Of a DNA stretch of 64,000 bases, positions 36,471 to 49,060 are shown one piece after another. Where the stretch lies: the NCBI RefSeq assembly GCF_032884065.1, contig NC_088868.1, positions 122,001 to 186,000 of the forward strand, written 5' to 3'. The position numbers and the translations under genes were made by a program. Origin of the DNA: Artemia franciscana (Eukaryota; Arthropoda; Branchiopoda; Anostraca; Artemiidae). Within the stretch, counting starts at the first letter, position 1. Each line of letters starts with the position of its first letter. The notes beneath the pieces were generated by a model. It did no database searches. It saw only the letters and a program-made list of their open reading frames with translations, and was not told the DNA's origin.

Positions 36471-36814
36471 CACATCATCTACTGCAACATATGTACTAAG
36501 CATTGCAGGTTATTTATCAAAAATTTCTGACCGGCTACCGACATCACTCAGCAAAATATTATCTAACGAAAAACGATTATTTTCTAACTGTGGTAATCGC
36601 GATAACATTCATAAATTAATCATCCTACTTTCTATTAAAGAACTATGACTACGAAAGAATCTAAATACTAAAAACACATTTTTAACTGCTATAACAAAAA
36701 AAACACACGTTCAGATTAGATGTCGTCATGACTCCAAAGTCTGTGTAACTGAGTGTCAGTTCCAGATCGAACAAAAATACAGCCGTGATAAGACCATACA
36801 TTGTGGTTAAATAC

Positions 36815-37330
36815 GCTGTGGCTATGGATATCCGTAAAGTTGAATTTAATAAAGTCGTATATATTTTAAGCGATTATACGACACCCTATGAAGGAAATGA
36901 TACAATAAAGCCTTTTGAAAAGTATTACTTGGCATTAAGGTATACATAAAGTCGACATTAATAAAGTCATCTATAGTTTAAGTGATGATGCGACAGCCCT
37001 CTGAGGGAAATGAGACATTAAGGTCTTTTGAAAAAAATTACGACAACCCTATAAGGGAAATGATACAATAAAACCTTTTGAAAAGTATTGCCTAGTATTG
37101 GGGTATGCATACTCCATATTAATCAAGTTATATATTTCAAGCGATGAAACGACAGCCCTATGAGGGAAATGATTCAATAAGGTCTTTTGAAAAGGATTGC
37201 TTAGTATTAGTGTATGCATACACTCAAAATTCATAAAGTTGTGTATATTTTAAGCGGTGATACAACAGCTCATATGAAGAAAATGGTAGAATAAAGCCTA
37301 TTGAAACATATTGCTTAGTATTGGGGCAAA
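36815..37330. repeat. 113-bp satellite array, right block
   Basis: The same units as 32,190-33,235 resume after the LINE (GTAAAGTTGAATTTAATAAAGTCGTAT at 36,835; next at 36,948, about 37,110 and 37,225), with a short deletion near 37,040. The last unit ends at TAGTATTGGGGC (37,317-37,328). Confidence 0.88.
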
Positions 37331-40300
37331 AAAATTGCATCCTAAAAGATCACAAATTCTTCTTACAAAATACAAAGTACTTCGCACAAAACAAGTCATA
37401 ATTCATACAAAACAAAAAACATCCTGAGAAGTCACAAATTTTTATTACAAAACAAAAATACTTTCTAAGTAATCACAAACTAAAACTCAAGTTTACTAAA
37501 TGATTAAATATTTTTAATAAAGTATTTTAATCGTATGTCTTCCGAAATCTAAAACCCAAGTTTCTTAAATGCTGAAATACTTTTAATAACAAAAATTTAT
37601 TTTAATCATATGCGTTGCTTTTAAAGGAAAAAAGCCCAAGTTTCTCAAATGAGCAAATATCATTAATAAAACCAGATGCATTTTAACCATATGCGTCCGT
37701 ATTTGTCAAAACAAAAACCCAAGATTCCTAAATGATCAAACATTATTAATAAATCAGATGTATTTTAATCGTATGTGTTCTTGTTTCTGAAAACTAAAGC
37801 ACAAGTTTCTTAAGTGCACAAAAATTTGAGTAAAGTAAGATTTTTTTAACCTTGTGCGTTCCTTTTTATAAAAACTAAAGCCCAGGTTTTTTAGATGCTC
37901 AAATATTTTTAATAAAAAGGATGTATTTAAACTGTGTGAGTTTTTTATGAAACCTAAAACTCAAGTTTCTTACATTCTTAAATATTATTAATAAAGCAGA
38001 TGTATTTTAAATGTGCGCATTCTTATATCTGAAAACTAAAACCCAAGTTTCTTAAATGATGAAATAATATCAATAAAATCAAAATGTAATTTAATCATGT
38101 GGGCTCTTTTCTTGTGAAAACTAAAACCCAATTTTCTTAAAAGATCAAATATTACTAATAAATCAGATGTATTTTAAACATGTGTGTTCTAATTTCTTAA
38201 AACTAAAGCCTGGGTTTCATAAATACTCAAATATTCTTAATAAGATATATTAATAAAATATTAATATTTTAAACTAAACCCCCAAGTTTCTCAAATGATC
38301 AAATATTCATAACAAAACCAGTTATATTTTAACTGTATGTGTTCTTATTTCTGAATCTAAAGCCCAAGTCTGATAAATGATCAAATATTATTAATAAAAT
38401 CAGATTTAATTTAAACTTGTAACTTGTTTTTATGAAAACTAAAATCAGATTTTCTTAGATAATCAAATATTATTAACAAAATCAGATGTATTTTGATGGT
38501 GTATCCTCTTTTTTTATGAAAACTAAACAAAACGTTTTTTAAACGATCAGAATTTTATAATAAATCAGATGTAGTTTAAACGTTTGTGTTCTTATTTCTG
38601 AAAACTAAAGCCCAAGTTTCTTAAACGATCAAATATTATCAATAGAAGTAGACGTATTTTAATCGTTTGCGTTCTTCTTTAAAAAAAAACTAAACCCCCA
38701 ATTTCCTCAATTGATCGAAAATATACTAAAATCAAAAGTATTTTAACCGTATGTGTTCTTGTTTCGAAATCTAAAATCCAAGCTTTTAAATGTCAAATAT
38801 CTTTAATTAAATAAGATGTACTTTAACCGTGTGCCTCCTTTTCATGAAAACTAAAAATCCAAGTTTCCTAAGTGATCATATATGATAAAAAAAATCAGAT
38901 GAATGTTAACTGTGGTTGGTGTTTTTTTCAAAAAACTAAACCCCAAGTTTCTTAAATGCTTAAATATTTCTAATAAAACAAGCTGTATTTTAACTGTTTG
39001 CTTTTCTTTTCATAAAAACTAAACCCTAAGTTTCTGAAATGATCAAGTATTATTAATGGAATTCAAAGGTATTTTATCCATGTTTATTCTTATTTCTGAA
39101 ACCTAAACAGTATAGCTTCTTAAAGATCAAATATTATTAATAAAATAAGATGTTTTTGAACTGTGTTCAATCCTTTTTATGAAAACCAAAGCCCAAGTTT
39201 CTTAAATCATCAAACATTCTTAATAAAATCAGATCTATTTTAACCATATATATTGCTTCTTATGAAAACTAAAACCCAATTTTCTTAAATGATCAAATAT
39301 TTTAATGATAAAATAAAGCATTTTTAACCATGTGCATTTCTTTTCATGAAAAATAAACCCCAAGTTTCGTAAATGATTAAACATTATAATGAAAAATCAA
39401 ACGTGTTTTGCCCGTGTTATTCTTATTTCTGAAGACTAAAAGGCAAATTTTTTAAATGGTCAAATATTTTTAATAAAATAAGATTTATTTTAACCATTTG
39501 AATTCTTTGTTATCAAACTAAAACCCCAGTTTTTGTGTGATCAAATATTATTAATCAAATCAGAGGTATTTTATAACGTTTGTGTTTATATTTCTGAAAA
39601 ATAAACCCAAATCTTCTTAAATCCTCAAATACTTGTAATAAAATGAGATATACTTTAATTTATTTCCATGAAAGCTAAAAGCCAAGTTTCTGAAGTGACC
39701 AAATATCAAAAATAAAATAAATTTTATTTTGACCGTCTCTGTTTTTTATTTCTGAATACTAAAGCCCTAGTTTCTTAAATGGTCGAATAAAAGAGGGGAG
39801 TATTTTAAAATGAGCGTAATTGCAACCAAAATAACCACCACTAAAAAAAAATTTTGATAAAATAAGAAGTACTTTAACCGTTGGTGTTTTTTAAACTTGA
39901 AAAACTTGAACCCCAGTATCTAAAACGATCAAATATTATTAATAAAATTTGATAATTTTTAACCAAGTGAAAATTTCTGAAAACTAAAATCCAAGTTTCT
40001 TAAGTGATCAAATATTCTTAATAAAATCACATGTATTTTAACCGTATGCGTTGCTTCTTATGAAAACTAAAACCATAGTTTCTTAAAAGATCATATATTT
40101 TAATTTACGTCCTTATTTATCAAAACTAAAGCTCAAGTTCCTTAGTTACTCGATTATTTTTAATAAATTTAAGATTTATTTTAACCGTTTGCGTTCCTTT
40201 TTAAGAACTGAAACCCAAGTATCTTAAATTATCAAATACTATCAATAAAATCAGATGAATTTTAACCATATGTGCTCTTATTATGAAAACTAAGACCCAA

Positions 40301-41035
40301 GTCTATTAAATAATAACATATTGTTAATAAATCAGATGTATTTTAAACCTGCGTGTCCTTATTTCTGAAATATAAAGCCCAAGTTTCTTTAATGTTCAAA
40401 TATTTTTAATAAAATAAGATGTGTTTTAACCGTGTGTGTTTTTTTTTATAAAACTAAATCCCAAATTCCTCAAATGATCAAATACTGATAATAAAACTGG
40501 ATTCACTTTATCCGTATGTGTTCTTTTTTCTGAAGTCTAAAGCCCAAGTTTCTGTAATCCTCAAATACTTTAGATAAAACAGGAAGTGTTATAACCGTGT
40601 GCGCTCTTTTTTTTAATAAAACTAAATGCCAAATTTCTCAATGATCAAATATTATTAATAAAACCAGGTGTATTTTAACCGTATGTGTTAATCTAAAACC
40701 CAAGCTTCTTAAATGCTCGAATATTTTTGATGAAGTAAGACGTATTTTAGCCATGTGCCTTCTTTTTATAAAAAATGAAAATCCAAGTTTCAAGTTTCTT
40801 AAGTGACCTGGTATTATTAATAAAATCAGATGTGTTTTAACCGAATGTGCTTTTATTTCAAAAAACTAAACTCAATGTTTCTTATATGCTTAAATATTTC
40901 AAGTAAAACAAGATGCAGTTTAACCTTGCACGTTTCTTTTCATGAAAACTTGAACCCAAGTTTCTTGAATGAGTTATACTATTAGTGGAAATCAAATGTG
41001 ATTTATCCTTGTGTATTCTTATTTCTTATTAAACA
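37331..41035. repeat. 82-bp satellite array, about 43 units
   Basis: From about 37,480 each unit reads AAACTAAA(A/G)CCCAAGTTTCTTAAATG(A/C)TCAAATATTATTAATAAA plus ATCAGATGTATTTTAACCGTGTG and TTCTTTTT. The CCCAAG landmark falls at 37,634, 37,718, 37,801, 37,881, 37,961 and 38,042, spacing 80-85. Divergence between units is high, but length is well kept. The leading 37,331-37,480 contains a shorter, related repeat (AAATCACAAATT, TACAAAACAAAAA). No frame is open across units. The array adjoins the 113-bp satellite at one end and DR-A at the other. Confidence 0.92.
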
Positions 41036-41292
41036 AAAATATCAAGTTTTTTCAACTGAAAATAAGGACTAACATTAAAATTTAAAGCGAACAGAAATTA
41101 TTACGTATATGAGGGGATCGGTCCCCTCGTCATTACATCACTCTTTGCTCTAAAGTTAAAATTTTGTTCCAATTCTATAAGAATGACCCCCCTGAATCAC
41201 AAAAGTTGTCTAATTAGAATAAATAGCTCTTTTGAAAGTAAAACAATGTAGCAGAGAGAGCAGGTTAGTGACGAAGGGCTAACTCCCTCATA
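41036..41292 (+). repeat. DR-A copy 7, left part, split by a Helitron
   Basis: AGTTTTTTCAACTGAAAATAAGG starts the unit, which runs through CGTATATGAGGGGATCGG and AGGGCTAACTCCCTCATA and breaks at 41,292. The continuation TACGTAATAATTTCTCTTC is at 44,071, so CATA plus TACGTAATAA rebuilds the DR-A motif seen intact at 16,700 and 17,570. Confidence 0.85.
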
Positions 41293-41312
41293 TCTATATA
41301 TATAAAAATAAG

Positions 41313-41790
41313 TTGTATGCGTGTTATGTCTTTCGATTGAAGTCATGTCATCATGTCGTCATGAAGTTAGTTGTCGTCATGTTTGTTATGACGATGACTT
41401 CATTAAAGGTATTGAAGAAATTCGTTCAAAGACAAATTTTTAATTGTAAGAAGATGGTGGACGGAAAAAAGTTTAATTGTCAAATGACTGAAGAACCTAC
41501 AATGGCAACAGCCGAGGAAGCTGCTCAAAGAGTCTATGCCAAAAAACTTGCTGCTGATAGAGAAAGTAAGAAAAGAAAGCGTGCCGAGGAATCACAAGAA
41601 CAGCAAGAAAACAGGCTTGTGGCTGATAGAGAAAGCAAGAACAGAAAGCATGCCGAGGAATCAAAAGAGCAACGTAAAAACAGGCTTGCGGCTTCAAGAG
41701 ATAATGCCAGATTAAGAATGTGCAATTTCCGTCAACGAAGGCGTGTCGAGGAACTACCAGAGCAACGTAAAACAGGGCAAGTCAGTCGAC
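41313..41790 (+). pseudogene. Helitron protein N-terminal remnant
   Basis: The open frame from 41,313 carries, after a variable start, three degenerate repeats of about 22 residues rich in Lys, Arg, Glu and Gln: KKLAADRESKKRKRAEES, NRLVADRESKNRKHAEES and NRLAASRDNARLRMCNF. Helitron replicase-helicases commonly have such charged repeats at the N-terminus, before the Rep domain. At about 41,780 the text switches frame and jumps straight to the region that normally follows Rep (VDGQPTIFKDTT). The missing part would hold the HUH nuclease with its catalytic tyrosines. Confidence 0.7.
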
Positions 41791-43640
41791 GGCCAACCTA
41801 CCATCTTCAAAGATACCACGATAGGAAGACTCTACATCGTTCACCCCAATCAGCATGAATCCTTCTTTCTACGCCTGCTTTTGGTGAATGTACCCGGTCC
41901 GACGTCCCTTGAGTATTTGAGAACTGTAAACGGTACTATACATGACACTTACCGTAGTGCATGCCAAGCTCTGAATTGATTGGAGAATGACCAACACTGG
42001 GATAACTGCATCAATGACACATGCGAAACGTCAACTCCAAGTCAAATTCTTGCATTGCTGGGAATCATACTAACAACTTGCTCTCCTTCTGCTCCTACAG
42101 AGTTATGGGAAACATATATATCGAAAATGTCCGAAGATATACTCCATCGAAAACGGTTAGAGACGTCAGATATGACTTTTGATTTTACATCAGAAATTTA
42201 TAACTACACTTTAGTTATTATAGAAGATTTGTGCGTATGTATGGCAAACAAACCTCTTCAGGATTTGGGAATGCCTTCACCTAAACGTACCGCTGCTGTT
42301 TCGACATGTCTAGAATTGGATCGTGAACAAAGTTACAGTACGAGGGATCTATTGTCGTATGTACAAAATAACATTTCCAAGTTAACGTCGGAACAAAAAG
42401 ACATTTATGATACGATAATGCATTGTGTCGATAACAACGTTGGAGAAATTTTCTTTTTGGATGCGCCAGGAGGTACTGGTAAAATGTTTATGATAAAACT
42501 GATTCTGGCATCAATTTGATCAAAAAATGATCTAGCGTTGACAATTGCGTCGTCCGGAATAGCCGCAACGTTGCTGCCTGGTGGAAGAACTGCTCATTCC
42601 GCTTTGAAATTGCCTCTGAATTTGCATTCTACAGAAACTCCCACGTGCAATATTTCCAAATCATATGGGATGGGTGAAGTATTGCAGCAATGCAAACTTA
42701 TTATTTGGGACGAGTGCACAATGGCACGCAAAAAATAGCTCGAGGCTCTGGATCAATGTTTGAAAGATTTGCGAGGGAATTCGAAACCCTTTGGCAGCAC
42801 ATTAATATTGCTTGCGGGAGATTTCAGGCAAACATTACCTATAATACCTAGATCAACCCCTGTAGACGAAATGAATGCTTGCCTGAAAAATTCTAATTTA
42901 TGGGCACACGCAAAGACATTAAAATTAACTACAAATATGCGTGTCCGATTGCAAAACAATGACTCTGGTCAAACATTTTCAGATCAATTGCTGGCAATTG
43001 GAAACGGAAAGCTCCCAGTAGACTCAATTTCAGGACGTATACAACTACCTGCTGAATTCTGTAATTTAGTGACGTCCAAAAATGAATTGATTGAAAAAGT
43101 ATTTCCGAATATTCTAAACAATTATAAAAATGGTAAATGGCTAAGTGAAAGAGCGATTCTTGCACCCAAAAATATAGACGTCCATGAAATCAATAATATT
43201 GTTTTGACCAAGATTCGAGATCAAGCAGTCCTTTACAAGTCAGTCAACACAGTTTTGGAACCAAATGAGGTGGTTAATTATCCATCTGAATTTTTAAATT
43301 CCGTGGATCTTTCAGGGTTTCCACCACACGTGCTACAACTGAAAATAGGCGTACCAATAATATTGTTACGTAACATAAACCCACCAGAGCTTTGCAATGG
43401 CACGTGACTTGCCGTAAAAAAACAACAATGGAAAACGTAATAGAGGCCACAATCTTGACAGGGCCTTTTGAGGGTGAGGCTGTTCTTATTCCTCGTATTC
43501 CCATGATTCCAACGGATCTGCCTTTTCAATTTAAAAGATTGCAATTCCCAATTCGATTAGCATTTGCAATCACCATCACCAAAGCTCAAGGTCAATCATT
43601 AGAAATGTGGACAATTGTACGTTGCATGTTTGAGGGTCGG
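41743..43640 (+). pseudogene. Helitron Pif1-like helicase, interrupted
   Basis: One frame from 41,743 to 43,407 is broken by in-frame stops at 41,977 (TGA), 42,517 (TGA) and 42,736 (TAG); the last part shifts frame near 43,400. Before the helicase: GRLYIVHPNQHESFFLRLLL and VPGPTSLEYLRTVNGT. Walker A: DAPGGTGKMF (42,460-42,489), where the usual Thr/Ser after GK is Met. Next motif Ia TIASSGIAATLLPGGRTAHS and Walker B LIIWDEC (42,697-42,717), then LLAGDFRQTLPI (motif III) and ITITKAQGQSLE (43,570-43,606). These are the superfamily 1B Pif1-like motifs of Helitron helicases. With three stops, a frameshift and a Walker A change it is non-functional. It ends MFEGR TAA at about 43,640. Confidence 0.93.
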
Positions 43641-44028
43641 TAAACCTGACAATCTATTTATATGCAGCGACAATTGGACAGCGAAGAATGTTGTATATTC
43701 GCAAGTTTTACGCAGTTAATTTTTATTTTATCTATCTATCTATCTATATAAAAACGAGTTGTGTGTATGCATGTTTGTTTGTTTGTAAAAAGAGCGTTTG
43801 GATATGACGTCATTATAAGTACATAAGGCTTTGTATATGCATAGACAATGGGAAAGCCAAGAATGTTGTATATTCGCAAGTTTTACGTAGTTCAAAACAC
43901 ATATATAAATCTATCTATATTCATAGGTGGTACACAGGGACACAACTACAATGGCGCGTAACTAACATGGCGCGTAACGACTTATGCGCGCGGGGGGGCT
44001 TGGGGGGGGCGCTTGGCGCCCCCACCAA

Positions 44029-44070
44029 CTAGGTGTTGAGGTGGCACGAAGCGCCACCCCCAACAGCTAG
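44029..44070 (+). terminator. Helitron 3-prime end, double hairpin-CTAG
   Basis: The first module is GGGGGCGC TTG GCGCCCCC, then ACCAA and CTAG (44,029-44,032). The second is GGTGGC/GCCACC, then a short spacer and the terminal CTAG at 44,067-44,070. See also 46,708-46,772. Helitrons end in a hairpin plus CTRR; here the module is doubled. Confidence 0.8.
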
Positions 44071-44601
44071 TACGTAATAATTTCTCTTCATTTTAAGTTG
44101 TAATGTTACTCATTACTTTCAGTTGAAGAAACTTGTTTACCTTTATTTAAGTTCAGTTTCCAAATAATGCTGGGAAATCTGCTGCCCCCTTCATGGAAAA
44201 TTCCTTTCAACCATGAATGATTCCTCCACGGAAAGATCCTCCCAGGTAACCCTCCGTTCGAATGAACTCTATTGCGATATCTAGGAACAATGGGTTGATA
44301 CGATCACCTCTGATAAAAAAGCAAATAAACACGCATCCGTGATCTTTTTTCTGGCAAAAAAATTAAAAATTCTACATTTTTGCAGATAGGAGCTTGACAC
44401 CTCTGCACTAGGGCTCTCTGATACGCTGAATCGGGTGGTGGGATTTATATTAAGATCCTTTGACTTTTGGGGATTGTTTCTTCCTTTTTTCAAAATATGG
44501 CTAATTTTCTCGACTTCCTAACTTTTGATAGGTAAGACTAAACTTGATTGAACTTATACATTTAAAATCAACACAAAAAATCAATTCTTTTTATGCATCT
44601 A
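44071..44601 (-). repeat. DR-A copy 7, right part
   Basis: This is the continuation of the split DR-A motif (TACGTAATAATTTCTC), then the distal end in reverse: GGAAAGATCCTCCCA, GGGTTGATACGATCACC and CAATTCTTTTTATGCATCTA. It is cut at 44,601 by the next Helitron end. The rest of the DR-A end (TTGGTATCAAAATTCC) is not found downstream. Confidence 0.8.
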
Positions 44602-44900
<299 letters not shown>

Positions 44901-44989
44901 ATATATATAAAAATAAGTTGTCTGTCTGTGGATGGATGGATGGATGTGTCAGGTGACGTCACCTGAAAAAACTGGATTAGGTGACGTCA

Positions 44990-45840
44990 AAACTGAAAAA
45001 ACTAAAAAAAGGCAAAAACTACAAAAAAAACTAAAAACTAATAAAAAAAATAAAAAAGCTAAAAAACTAAAAAAACTATAAAGGTAAAAACCAATAAAAA
45101 ACTAAAAAAAAAACTGAAAAAACTAAAAAAAGGCAAAAACTACAAAAAAAAACTAAAAACTAATAAAAAAAGTAAAAAAGCTAAAAAACTAAAAAAACTA
45201 AAAAAACTAAAAAAAGGTAAAAAACTAAAAAAAATAAAAAATAAAAAAAAACTAAAAAAAAGGAAAAAACTGAAAAATAAGCTAAAATAAAGGTAAAAAC
45301 CAATAAAAAACTAAAAAAAAAAGGAAAAAACTAATAAATGACGACACTCAAAGAGAAAGCGACCAGGACAAAAGGAATGTTCGATTAGCAATCAACAAAG
45401 CACCGGGACACAGGGAGTATAAATGACGACCAGGACATAAGTAAAAAAAAAAAAACTATCTATATATATAAAAATAAGTTGTCTGTGGATCTGTGGATCG
45501 TGGATCAGGTGACGTCACCTGAAAAAACTGGATCAGGTGACGTCAAAACTGAAAAAACTAAAAAAAGGCAAAAACTACAAAAAAAACTAAAAACTAATAA
45601 AAAAAATAAAAAAGCTAAAAAACTAAAAAAACTAAAAAAAGGCAAAAACTACAAAAAAAACTAAAAACTAATAAAAAAGCTAAAAAACTAAAAAAACTAA
45701 AAAAAAGGCAAAAACTACAAAAAAACTAAAAACTAATAAAAAAAATAAAAAAGCTAAAAAACTAAAAAAACTAAAAAAACTAAAAAAAGGTAAAAAACTA
45801 AAAAAACTAAAAACTAAAAAAAAACTAAAAAAGGTAAAAA
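44990..45840 (+). repeat. A-rich CTAAAAA tandem repeats
   Basis: Irregular repeats of (A)CTAAAAAA with phrases such as AAAGGCAAAAACTAC and AACTAATAAAAAA form 50-110 bp higher-order units, seen twice over (44,990-45,340 and 45,545-45,840). Lys/Leu-rich frames here are not genes. The reverse complement forms 47,300-47,595. Confidence 0.9.
45345..45440 (+). repeat. GACACxGGGA repeats, block 1 (inverted copy at 47,588-47,722)
   Basis: GACACTCAAAGAGAAAGCGAC, GGAATGTTCGATTAGCAATC and GTATAAATGACGACCAGGAC recur inverted at 47,588-47,722. Confidence 0.85.
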
Positions 45841-45844
45841 CTAA

Positions 45845-46262
45845 GTATATACAGACCGGTACACCGGGATACAAATGACGACCGGGACACAGGGAATATA
45901 AATAACGACCGGGACACAGGGACACAACTACAACGGGGACACCGGGGGAAACAGGGGGATATAAATGACGACCGGGACAAAAAAACTAAAAAGAAATAAA
46001 AACTAAAAACTAATAAAAAAAACTAAAAAATCTAAAAATCTAAATAAGCTAAAAAAGAAAAAAAAGGAAAAAAATAAAGGAGAAAAACAAAACTAAAAAA
46101 CGAATGTATATACAGACCGGGACACCGGGATACAAATGATGACCGGGACCCGGGACACAGGGAATATAAATGACGACCGGGACACAGGGACACAACTACA
46201 ACGGGGACACCGGGGGAAACAGGGGGATGTAAATGACGACCGGGACACCGGGACAGGGAATG
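45845..46262 (+). repeat. CCGGGACAC tandem repeats
   Basis: GACGACCGGGACACAGGGAATATAAAT and GGGACACCGGGGGAAACAGGG are repeated at 45,855-45,985 and 46,117-46,260, separated by A-rich text. This GC-rich minisatellite within the Helitron also occurs inverted at 47,085-47,290. Confidence 0.88.
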
Positions 46263-46707
46263 GTCGATTAGCAATCACCATCAACAAAGCTCAAGGGCAA
46301 TCATTAGAATCATGAGGTATAGATCTGAATACAGATTGTTTTCCCATGGACCATTATATGTTGCATGTTCAAGAGTCGGTAAACCTGACAATCTATTTAT
46401 ATGCAAAGACAATGGGACAGCAAAGAATGTTGTATATTCGCAAGTTTTACGTAGTTAAAACCATATATATATATATATCTATATTCACAGGTGGGACATA
46501 GGGACACAACTACAATGGCGCGTAACTATTATGGCGCGTAACGACTTACGCGCGCGGGGGGGCTTGGGGGGGGCGCGAAGCGCCCCCACCAACTAGGTGT
46601 TGTATATATATATATATCTATATTCACAGGTGGGACATAGGGACACAACTACAATGGCGCGTAACTATTATGGCGCGTAACGACTTACGCGCGCGGGGGG
46701 GCTTGGG

Positions 46708-47900
<1,193 letters not shown>

Positions 47901-47925
47901 TCAGCAGTAATAAGGCGTAATAGCA

Positions 47926-48480
47926 GACCGACGGAAGAAACCTGTCTTAGAAATACCTTCATATTAAGAAAATCAGTGTGACTCACGAACCTGGAATAAA
48001 AATGAAATGAAATTGATGCAAAAATAAAAGAGAAAGGCTACCCCTCCCCGTTTTTGGAAGCCCAGTACTGAGCGATTGCAATAACTAAGCTACGAATTCT
48101 GTCTTTTCTGCATACCTTTAACTTGCTAATCAGATTGCATTGAAATCAATATTCGAGTCAAACTTAGAACGAACTGAAATCACTAAACACAATAAAATCT
48201 CTATCAAAATGAAGATGTCTGGAAAAGAACTAATTTAAATAAACTGATGATTTAACGTATGGTAATATTAATTCCTGGAATTTACAGTAGCTCAAAATCT
48301 ATCTTATCAAATATTCTGTATTTCAGTATTTTATTGTAAAACCACTGCGCCACGACAGGACTATATTTCAACATTAAAATTTAAATAAAATCTTTTAAAT
48401 ATACTTGGTTTTCGTAATGCGCAAATGAAGCAACAACCTTTTAAAGGTTTACGGTTTTTTTTTAGTTTTTCACATTTTCT
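47926..48480. other. No gene seen
   Basis: Single-copy-looking DNA. A T-rich tract at 48,450-48,480 precedes the candidate exon. Confidence 0.4.
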
Positions 48481-48493
48481 GCTGAAGAATCAG

Positions 48494-48703
48494 TTTGTTG
48501 GATTCTAATTTGAACTGTAAGATTGCAAAAGGCGACCTGAGCTTGGACCAAGCTTTCCTAACTTCGAACTCTCCTAAGAAAATGTTTCAAGATAACGACA
48601 ACGGTATAAGAGAACAAAGACCTGGTCATTCACCTGTTTTTATTTCTGACTTGTTAAAATCTTATATTTGTGACCTTGACGCGACCATTTTCATGCAGTG
48701 ACG
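48494..48703 (+). CDS. Possible host exon, unassigned
   Basis: A 68-codon frame (TTG at 48,495, no ATG near its start) reads LNCKIAKGDLSLDQAFLTS, then GIREQRPGHSPVFISDLLKS and ends ATIFMQ TGA. Its composition is balanced and less AT-biased than its neighbours. It is preceded by a pyrimidine-rich run and AATCAG (48,488-48,493), which would serve as a 3-prime splice site; ACG GTATAAG near 48,604 could be a donor. No domain is recognised and no partner exon was found. It may be chance or part of an unknown element. Confidence 0.25.
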
Positions 48704-48781
48704 TAATTTAGTTAAAATCCTTGGGGGAAGGCAAAATCAGAGCCAATCCTCCCAAGTCAAGTGAAAATTTACTCCCGTAGA

Positions 48782-49060
48782 AACTTAGCTCTGCCCTAAG
48801 ATGAATGGATGCTAAACTATCTATCAACAAGTGAAATGACATCATTTTTTCACAATTCTTAAGAAGGCTATCGCCAGCTTTGTCTCTCACTCAGACTTGG
48901 CTCTTTTCAACACTCATCAAACACATCGACACTCTAACTTAGCTCTGCCCTAAGATGAATGGATGTTAAACTATCTATCAACAAGTGAAATGACATCATT
49001 TTTCATAATTTTTAAGACGGCTATCGCCAGCTTTGTCTATCACTCAGACTATCTGTCTTG
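48782..49060 (+). repeat. 154-bp direct duplication
   Basis: AACTTAGCTCTGCCCTAAGA through CTATCGCCAGCTTTGTCT is present at 48,782-48,885 and again from 48,936, with few differences. Two copies, non-coding. Confidence 0.85.

Larger units (their letters stand above)
33228..36815 (-). mobile_element. CR1/jockey-like LINE inserted in the 113-bp satellite
   Basis: The minus-strand element has its 3-prime end at about 33,235: the tail on that strand reads CCTACCTACCTACC. EN, RT and C-terminal coding remnants lie in order from about 36,470 down to 33,585, and satellite units flank it on both sides. TATGG occurs at both junctions (33,230-33,234; near 36,825), a possible short target duplication. The segment from 36,470 to 36,815 would be 5-prime UTR or ORF1 remnant and shows no recognisable domain. 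Confidence 0.8.
41293..44070 (+). mobile_element. Helitron with decayed helicase gene, exact ends
   Basis: The 5-prime end is TCTATATATATAAAAATAAG (41,293) and the 3-prime end ...CAACAGCTAG (44,070), preceded by GC-rich hairpins. The insertion lies between A and T with no target duplication, as Helitrons do, and the flanks rejoin to a DR-A motif. At 2778 bp it is far shorter than an autonomous Helitron. It contains an N-terminal coding remnant joined to the helicase half with the Rep nuclease removed. A second 5-prime-like end (TCTATATAAAAACGAGTTG, 43,743) and a duplicated GAATGTTGTATATTCGCAAG block (43,687 and 43,860) suggest a nested or tandem 328-bp derivative at the 3-prime side. Confidence 0.9.

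Noticed and set aside
37331-41035. Regular repeat spacing like a CRISPR array
   Set aside because: Units are contiguous, AT-rich and diverged with no unique spacers; it is a satellite in animal DNA.
41313-41380. Hydrophobic N-terminus of the Helitron frame as a signal peptide
   Set aside because: It is read from the Helitron 5-prime end, not from the conserved protein; similarity begins only at the charged repeats.
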